This document shows, piece after piece, positions 58,224 to 64,000 of a stretch of 64,000 nucleotides of DNA. The notes beneath the pieces are model-generated. The model ran no database searches, was not told the origin of the DNA, and saw only the letters and a list, made by a program, of their open reading frames with translations. Source of the stretch: Enoplolaimus lenunculus (lineage: Eukaryota; Nematoda; Enoplea; Enoplida; Thoracostomopsidae). The translations under genes were made by a program, and so were the position numbers. How positions within the stretch are numbered: the stretch's first letter is position 1; each line of letters starts with the position of its first letter. The stretch spans positions 1-64,000 of the forward strand of contig JASANG010003066.1 in the NCBI GenBank assembly GCA_030248215.1, read 5' to 3'.

Positions 58224-59050
58224 CAGGGTGCAACCGAAATTCCGGTCCCAGCCTTTTTTCACTTTCCGGTTCCGGTAGCCTTTTTTCACTTTCCGGTTCC
58301 GGTAAATTATATATTACCGGAAATAAAAATCCCGGTATTTAGTTTTAATCGTGGAAATTAAGCATTTTACTAAAAATGACGATAAAATAGTATAGATTTC
58401 CTTAGTTTCGTATATAAACCTTAACAACAGGGTGCAACCGGAATTCCGGTTCCGGTTCCGGCATTTTTTCACCTTCCGGTTCCGGTTCCGGTAAATTTTT
58501 ACCGGATTTAAAAATTCCGGTATTATAATTTGGCCGTTTTCTTAACTTTGCTAATTTTTAAGAATCTCTTTTGAAAGCCACTTGTACTCCGAATATAAGC
58601 CATTGATGGTGGATTTCACTTCAGTCGATGATGAAAATCTAAAATACAACAAATAAAATAAATACCTATGTTCGACTAAGGTTATTTCACAAATAATAGA
58701 GCAAAAAATAAGATTAAAATGAAATTTTCGGTGAAATGCATTTTTCATTTTCCGGTTCCGGTTCCGGTAAAATTTTCAAATTCCGGTTCCGGTTCCGGTA
58801 AATTGTAATTCCGGTTGCACCCTGCTTAACAATTACTGAAAATAAACAATCGAAGGTAGATTTCGCTTCCGTAGATGAAGAAAATCTAAAATAGCATATT
58901 TAGTGAATACGAAAGTTATTACGCACACCAATAATACAGCAAAAAAAGAAGATTTAAATGAATTTTTCGGTGGCATGTATTTTGCATTTTCGGTTCCGGT
59001 AAGTTTTTCAAATTCCGGTTCCGGTAAATTGCAATCCCGGTTGCACCCTA
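58224..59050. mobile_element. hAT-type MITE interrupted by a copy of its own family
   Basis: Outer element: CAGGGTGCAACCGAAATTCC at the left, CCCGGTTGCACCCTA at the right. Its two halves (58224-58427 and 58825-59050) join across the nested copy. Confidence 0.85.
58428..58824. mobile_element. Nested hAT-type MITE with perfect 8-bp duplication
   Basis: 397 bp from CAGGGTGCAACCGGAATTCC to TTCCGGTTGCACCCTG. CTTAACAA flanks it exactly (58420-58427 and 58825-58832). Subterminal TTCCGGTTCCGG repeats at both ends surround an AT-rich centre that is about the same length as in the interrupted host copy. Confidence 0.95.
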
Positions 59051-60504
59051 GGTGCCGGAGTCTATTTCTTGCAAGAACTGGAGCTGAGTATCCCGTCGCA
59101 TCCTGCTGTAAACCTACAAATTTACGCGAAGCGTTTTATATTTTGTGCTCGAAGGTCGATAGGTGGATGCCTGTCTGCCTGTCCGTCCGAAAAGAATCTC
59201 AAGAACCACTGAACTGATTTTGATATTTTTTTTGTTTGAAAGCCAGTCATCCTGGGGTGTTAACCTCGCCATATTGCTTTAATATTTTAAGCCATTTATT
59301 AGCTACAGGCTAATGTGCATAATTGGTTCAGCCCGAATTAGGACTTTTAAAGATATTTTACTAATTATTACTGTTACAAGCAATGTAATTTAGTAATAAA
59401 GGGTTTTTGGGCGCGAGGAATCTGAATAAATTGTCTACAAATCTTCAAAACCGATAATTGAATAGTTAGCTAATAGCTGATTTGCAAATTAACATAATTG
59501 ATAAGCCTAAATTAGGACTTTTTGCCATATATTTCACTAATTATTACGGTTACAAGCAATCCAATTTCAGCAGTTTTTGGGTGCGAGGAACCTCAATAAG
59601 TTGCCTACAAACCTTCAAAACCGGCCCGGAGTTTCGCGAAGCGTTTTATGTTTTGTACTCTGGGGTCGAAAGGTGGATGTCCGTCCGTCCATCTGTCCGT
59701 CCGAAAAGAATCTCAAGAACGGTTCAACCGATTTTGATAAAGTTTTTTTGTTTGAAAGCCAATTATTCCGGGGTGTTAACCTCGCACTGGGCTTTTAAAA
59801 TTTTAGGCCGTTTATTAGCTACAGGCTAATTTCAATAATTAATTAAACCTAAATTAGGACTTTATACATTATTTCAATAATTATTAAAAGTTAGAAGCAA
59901 TCTAATTTCAGCATTAAAGGGTTTTGGGTGTGAGGAATCTGTATAGACTGTTTACAAGCCTCCAAAATGATAATCGAGTAGTTAGATGATTGATAATTTT
60001 GCATATAAGCATAGTTTATATATAAGCCTAAATTACGACTTTTTTCAATATTCAAGTAATTATTAAAAGCAATATAATTTCAGCACTAACGGATTTTAGG
60101 TGCGAGGAATTTGAATGAATTGTTTACAAACCTACAAAACCGATAATTGAATCGTTAGCTAATAGCTAATTTGCATATTAGCTTAACTGACAACACAAAA
60201 TTAGTACTTATAAAATTACATATTTAACCAATTATTTGGGTTTACTCAAGGTTTTGGGTGCGAGGAATCTAAATAAATTGTTTACAAACGTCTAAAACCG
60301 ATAATTGAGTAGTTAGCTAATAGATAATTTGCATATAAGTATTATTGAGAAGCCTAACTCAGGCGCTTTTGCAATATTTCAGTAATTATTAGGGTTACAA
60401 GCAATCAAATTTCAGCAATACTTTTTTGAGTGCGGGCAATCTGAATAAATTTTCTACAAACCTTCAAAACCAATTATCGAATAGTTAGCTCACCGAATTA
60501 CTGT

Positions 60505-61290
60505 TAGACTTCAAAAAATTTTACTAAAAATGGCTTAAACAAATTTTGAGCTACTTCACAATCAAGTTTTGCGAAAACACATCAGTAACAGTTTATTAAC
60601 AAGATTGTGCGAAATAACAATTTTCCAAATACGAGTTTCAAATATTCTAATGATTATGTATAATTTGCCACAAAAACGTAAAAAGTCCAGTTCCTGCATC
60701 TTTAAATTCAGAAACGGGAATTGAATTTATGCAGGAATTCCGGCCGGAACAGGAATTGTGACCCAACCAGGGTTTTGTTCATCACAATATTAGTGGCCAA
60801 TTGGCCCCTAAACACAAATTTTAAGGGGCCAATCAGAATTTTTAGAGGCCAATTGTGAAAAGTGTTATTCTCTGTGAAATTTCAGCTTGTCTGGAATTGT
60901 TATTAAAGTGAAATAAACTCCCAAATTTCTAGGGCGTACCGAGACTTTTAATCTCGGTCTCGGTTAATTTATAACCGATACCGGACATAAAAAATAAGAT
61001 TTTCTAACGTTTGAATATTTTTATCTGCACTGAGTTACCGTTTCATACAATATACCTAAAAAATCGCCGCTAGCCCACTGTCTCAAAACACCCTCGGTAC
61101 ATCCCTAATTCAAAGCTAGTTGTTTTTATCCCGGCAAACCGAATAGACTGGAGAATTTTTTAGCATAACGTACGTATATAGACGTTATAAATGCGGATGA
61201 CCTATATTTTTACACGATACCTTAAATGCTTTAAACGCGAAAATGCTAATATTTGAACTTTGTCACAATAAACTCAGTGTTTTGGTTTCC
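60505..61290. other. Transposon debris
   Basis: 60590-60780 is CCGGAA-type with an AACCAGGGTTT end; 60800-60865 is a GGCCAATTGGCC-based palindrome; 60931-61108 is a family-H relative with TACCGAGAC and CTCGGTACATCCCTA ends. No gene supported. Confidence 0.45.
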
Positions 61291-61299
61291 TTTCAAAAA

Positions 61300-61517
61300 T
61301 TATAATTTGGGGTAACAGGATGGGTCATTCTGTTTCTCAAATCGCTGCATAACAAGGTAACGGTGCTCCACAATCGTTCGCTGTTCGTGTTCGAAGGCGT
61401 AGTGCGCTACGTAGTACTTCTGGACCAAAGCTGCGATCCAAGGAAAATTTTGTGATTGCATATCGCTTCTTGGGTTCTTAGGTCTATCCCATTCCAAGAT
61501 TTGCTGAGACCGCCCAA
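61300..61517 (-). CDS. Candidate terminal exon, unrecognised
   Basis: I do not recognise it. A minus-strand frame closes with a stop at 61300 and can begin after an acceptor at 61518 (CACCATAG) or 61504 (GGTCTCAG). It is less AT-rich than its surroundings and encodes a charged, aromatic-rich peptide (for example WIAALVQKYYVAHYAFEHEQ). If an exon, it would be the 3' end of a minus-strand gene lying to the right. No partner exon could be joined in phase, and no poly(A) hexamer follows closely. Confidence 0.3.
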
Positions 61518-61549
61518 CTATGGTGTTGTGTCCAAAAATTAAATTTTAT

Positions 61550-61800
61550 ATAGATGTCTGCCGATACCAAAATTTTTACCGAGGCCGATACCGATTCCGA
61601 TTCCAACTTTAGGACACGATGCTTAATAAACGAATAGGATACTACAAACCATTACAATTATATAACGGTTCATTTCAATTTTTTTTCAATCACAAACGAG
61701 AGATAGCAGTTTACTGACCAGACACACTGAGATGCACCCAGAAATAAAATTGATAGCATTCCAGCTGACTGTTATGTGCAAAAAGTCGCTCCATGGACAT
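61550..61800. mobile_element. Family-F element
   Basis: CTGCCGATACCAAAATTTTTA and CCGATACCGATTCC words, then the family's TAACGGTTCATTTCAATT interior, as at 16814-17106. Confidence 0.5.
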
Positions 61801-62201
61801 ACGGATTATGGAAATATGTTAGCAATTTAACACAACACGACCCATTTACTAGGTATTATTAAACGCAAATGTAACTTACCTGTGCGTAATTAAACAGAAA
61901 TTTATTCCTCCAATGTAACAGCTTGTAGTGTTTGTTTAACAGGTCTTCTCGAACAAACCGTGGACACTATTTGCAGTACAATGCACTGATAGCAAAAATG
62001 TTATAGGCTAGATATAATACACTGAAGTACGTTGTTTATCTATAATTGCGAATGGTAAGCTATTTAGCAAATTAATTCAAAGAATTTTAAAATTACAATC
62101 TGGATTATGTTTACGTTTTGTCGCAAGTCAACTTCTCAATTGCACATAATCAACTGAAATGCACGATTGAATAGAAAGTTGGCAATACACCACCCTATTA
62201 C

Positions 62202-62305
62202 AAAGCCCTTTCATTAAAACGTCGGCGCAGCCATGGACTGCCGTTGGGCAATACGCCGCGGATGTCAGCTAGCCGTGGCCGCAAAATATTATTCACTGCA
62301 ACTAG
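62202..62305. other. G/C-rich island open on both strands, possible exon
   Basis: Plus strand: GCAGCCATGG is an ideal start context at 62233, then 24 open codons to a donor-like CTAG/GTAAC at 62305. Minus strand: an acceptor-like TTGCAG before 62295 opens a 31-codon frame to a GTAATAG at 62201. Composition is clearly richer in G and C than the flanks. Which strand, if either, is coding cannot be told. Confidence 0.25.
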
Positions 62306-62559
62306 GTAACTAAATTATGAATTGGAAGAAGGTATTTAGCCATAAACATTTAAGTTCTCTTAAGATAATATAATACTTAAGGTTTCGGCATAAACTCAAA
62401 CTAAATGTTTTCAGTTTTAAGGTTACTTATAGCCAGATTTATCGGTGTAACCAAAAAATAGTACTGAATTTTAGTATTTAATCCTGAATAGCTGATAGAT
62501 AAAAACTCGCCTCGTAAATGCGCATTTAGAAAAACTATAAACTTTTTACCCTACCTTGC

Positions 62560-62770
62560 AATTTTTCCCCTCATATAATTTTTCTAAGAAACAATTTTTC
62601 CCGCATAATTTTTTGTAATAGGTCTCTACCTTACAATTTTAACAATTTTTCCCGCAGAATCTTGTGTGATATAAAATGGTAAGGTCCCAACCTTACAAAC
62701 TTTCACCCTCAGATGGTTTTGGCGATAAAAAGACAAAACTCCCTACCTTACATTCTTGCGTTTCATAACA
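62560..62770. repeat. Degenerate short tandem repeat
   Basis: Four or so loose units of about 55-75 bp, each with a CTACCTTACAATTTT-like start and a TTTTTCCC core. Confidence 0.5.
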
Positions 62771-62964
62771 TTTGGCAGCCCACCCACCCACCGTTAGAAA
62801 TTTTTGGATACTCAACTGGTTGCAGAAATATGATTTAAATCAGATTCCAATTAATTGGCAACTGTCGATTTCTCGTTGATTGTTTTCAACGGGCATTTTA
62901 GTAATGTGTGGGGATATATCTCTCGAAATTTTTGGAAAGACAAAAAGACAATTTTGCACGCTGT

Positions 62965-63085
62965 AAGACTAATGTTACTTTGTAGGGCGTAACAGTAGTA
63001 TAAGCATATTCCTAAGGAGTCTAAAGCCTCAGCATAAGTATTAGCCAATAACTAAGTCTAAACCTAAGTCTAGACAAAAATCTGG
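62965..63085. mobile_element. Family-D remnant
   Basis: CTAATGTTACTTTGTAGGGC followed by GTAACAGTAGTATAAGCATA and CCTAAG words; right end lost. Confidence 0.55.
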
Positions 63086-63264
63086 TCAAAAGTTTCGTTT
63101 GTTAATCCGTTGGCCAAAAGTTTTGAATAGTTGAATTGGTTGCTAAACGTTAACATTTATAAGGTTTAAAATATTATCGTGTGTTGCTTAAAAGTGATGG
63201 AAATGAGCTAGCTAGTGTGATAAAAGTTACAGTACGAAATCATTGAAAGACGCTAGTGTTTACA

Positions 63265-63975
63265 ACTAGGTAAAAGTGCCCCTAGAAGGGACAGATTGTG
63301 ATATGTTTGGCTTGAAGCATGTAAAAGAGTTTAAACAAGGGTTAGTTAAACCATAGATCAGTAGGTAATGCTTATAATATTAGTTGAGCGCCAGCAGAAC
63401 ATGTTCTTTGAAATATTTAGCAACGTTTGAATTGTATTTTCTAGATGAATAGCTTAAATATGTCACGGCACAGAACTCAATTTGGAAAAGTTTCTCGACT
63501 TCACATCATCAAATTGTCATGGTAAAGGTAGCTAAAATAGTCGAGCACGTATGCGGGACATTTTTTATTCGATAATCAATAGACGCAATTTGTAATCTTG
63601 CAATATTGAAATATTTACTAATCAAGTTTTAGAAACATAATATTTTAAAACTCAAAAAACATCCTCTTCCAATGAAGAATGCTAGATTAGATAACTTATA
63701 AACTGAACATTGTAAAACCCAACAAACGCTAAAATTAAGCTGATAGGTGATGTCCGCTGGGCCCATATGTTTCTTGTTTCACTGACCGCAAGCGTGTTAA
63801 CACTGAAAGGCAGTCGTCAAAGATATTGATGACAACTATTTTCATAGAAGTTATGGAGCTAATATTATAAGCATTACGTACTGATCTATGGTCTAACTAA
63901 CCCTTGTTTAAACTCTTACATGCTTCAAGCGAAACATATCACAACCTGTCCCTTCTAGGGGCACTTTTACCTAGT
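63265..63975. mobile_element. Element with 125-bp terminal inverted repeats
   Basis: ACTAGGTAAAAGTGCCCCTA at 63265 and its inverse ending at 63975. The arms match for about 125 bp with a few differences. The 460-bp centre has no frame of note. Ends close to CTAG make a short target duplication likely, but it is not resolved. Confidence 0.85.
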
Positions 63976-64000
63976 CTTAGAATGTTCAAGGTGACGACCT

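Larger units (their letters stand above)
57957..60500. repeat. Tandem array of about 165-175-bp units upstream of DDX6
   Basis: Anchor GTG(C/T)GAGGAATCTGAA recurs near 58100, 59410, 59579, 59927, 60089, 60252 and 60429, usually 162-177 bp apart, with AACCGATAATTGAATAGTTAG between anchors. Two units hold an inserted segment containing GTCCGTCCGAAAAGAATCTC (about 59125-59300 and 59635-59825), so a larger 510-bp unit was also duplicated. The array starts about 27 bases from the DDX6 first coding exon and is interrupted by the hAT-type nest. Confidence 0.8.

Noticed and set aside
58551-58748. 65-codon frame within the nested hAT-type element
   Set aside because: Lies in the non-coding centre of a MITE and is not maintained in the host copy.

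Overview
This is AT-rich, intron-containing nuclear DNA from an animal. It holds about five genes among many short non-autonomous DNA transposons, foldbacks and tandem repeats. The genes (a DDX6/Me31B helicase, an emerin-like LEM protein, DNPH1) are metazoan in type. Phylum cannot be fixed from sequence alone; an invertebrate, possibly a tunicate or another invertebrate deuterostome, is a guess. I see no reverse transcriptase, integrase, capsid or transposase reading frame, no CRISPR array and no operon.

Layout. 1-7.84 kb: a near-perfect inverted duplication (arms about 3.5 kb, spacer about 0.76 kb) that may run past the left edge. 7.84-14.4 kb: repeats, including a telomere-like TTAGGC array inside a mobile element. 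14.4-17.8 kb (+): four-exon emerin-like gene. 18.2-20.9 kb: repeats. 20.98-24.66 kb (-): three exons of an unrecognised single-pass membrane protein, 5' end not found. 25-31 kb: simple, tandem and interspersed repeats. 31.08-34.05 kb (+): two-exon class V aminotransferase-fold protein with a long disordered N-terminus. 34.2-38.3 kb: simple repeat, a minisatellite-bearing element with a perfect 8-bp target duplication, and a 1.1-kb foldback. 38.4-40.8 kb (-): DNPH1, four exons. 41-49.9 kb: repeats, then a long stretch poor in repeats, perhaps DDX6 3' UTR. 49.9-57.9 kb (-): DDX6, nine coding exons, 483 codons. 58-60.5 kb: a tandem array upstream of DDX6, broken by one element nested inside a relative. 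60.5-64 kb: repeats, two weak candidate exons and a terminal-inverted-repeat element.

The genes do not form a pathway. DDX6 acts in cytoplasmic mRNA repression and decay, DNPH1 cleans damaged deoxynucleotides, and the LEM protein sits at the inner nuclear membrane. The most unusual part is the repeat landscape: a set of short elements sharing GGCC(C/A)A(T/C)GT ends and 8-bp target duplications that carry different tandem arrays (TTAGGC-like hexamers, a TGTCCCA-type decamer), and the large palindrome that formed after several of these elements had inserted.
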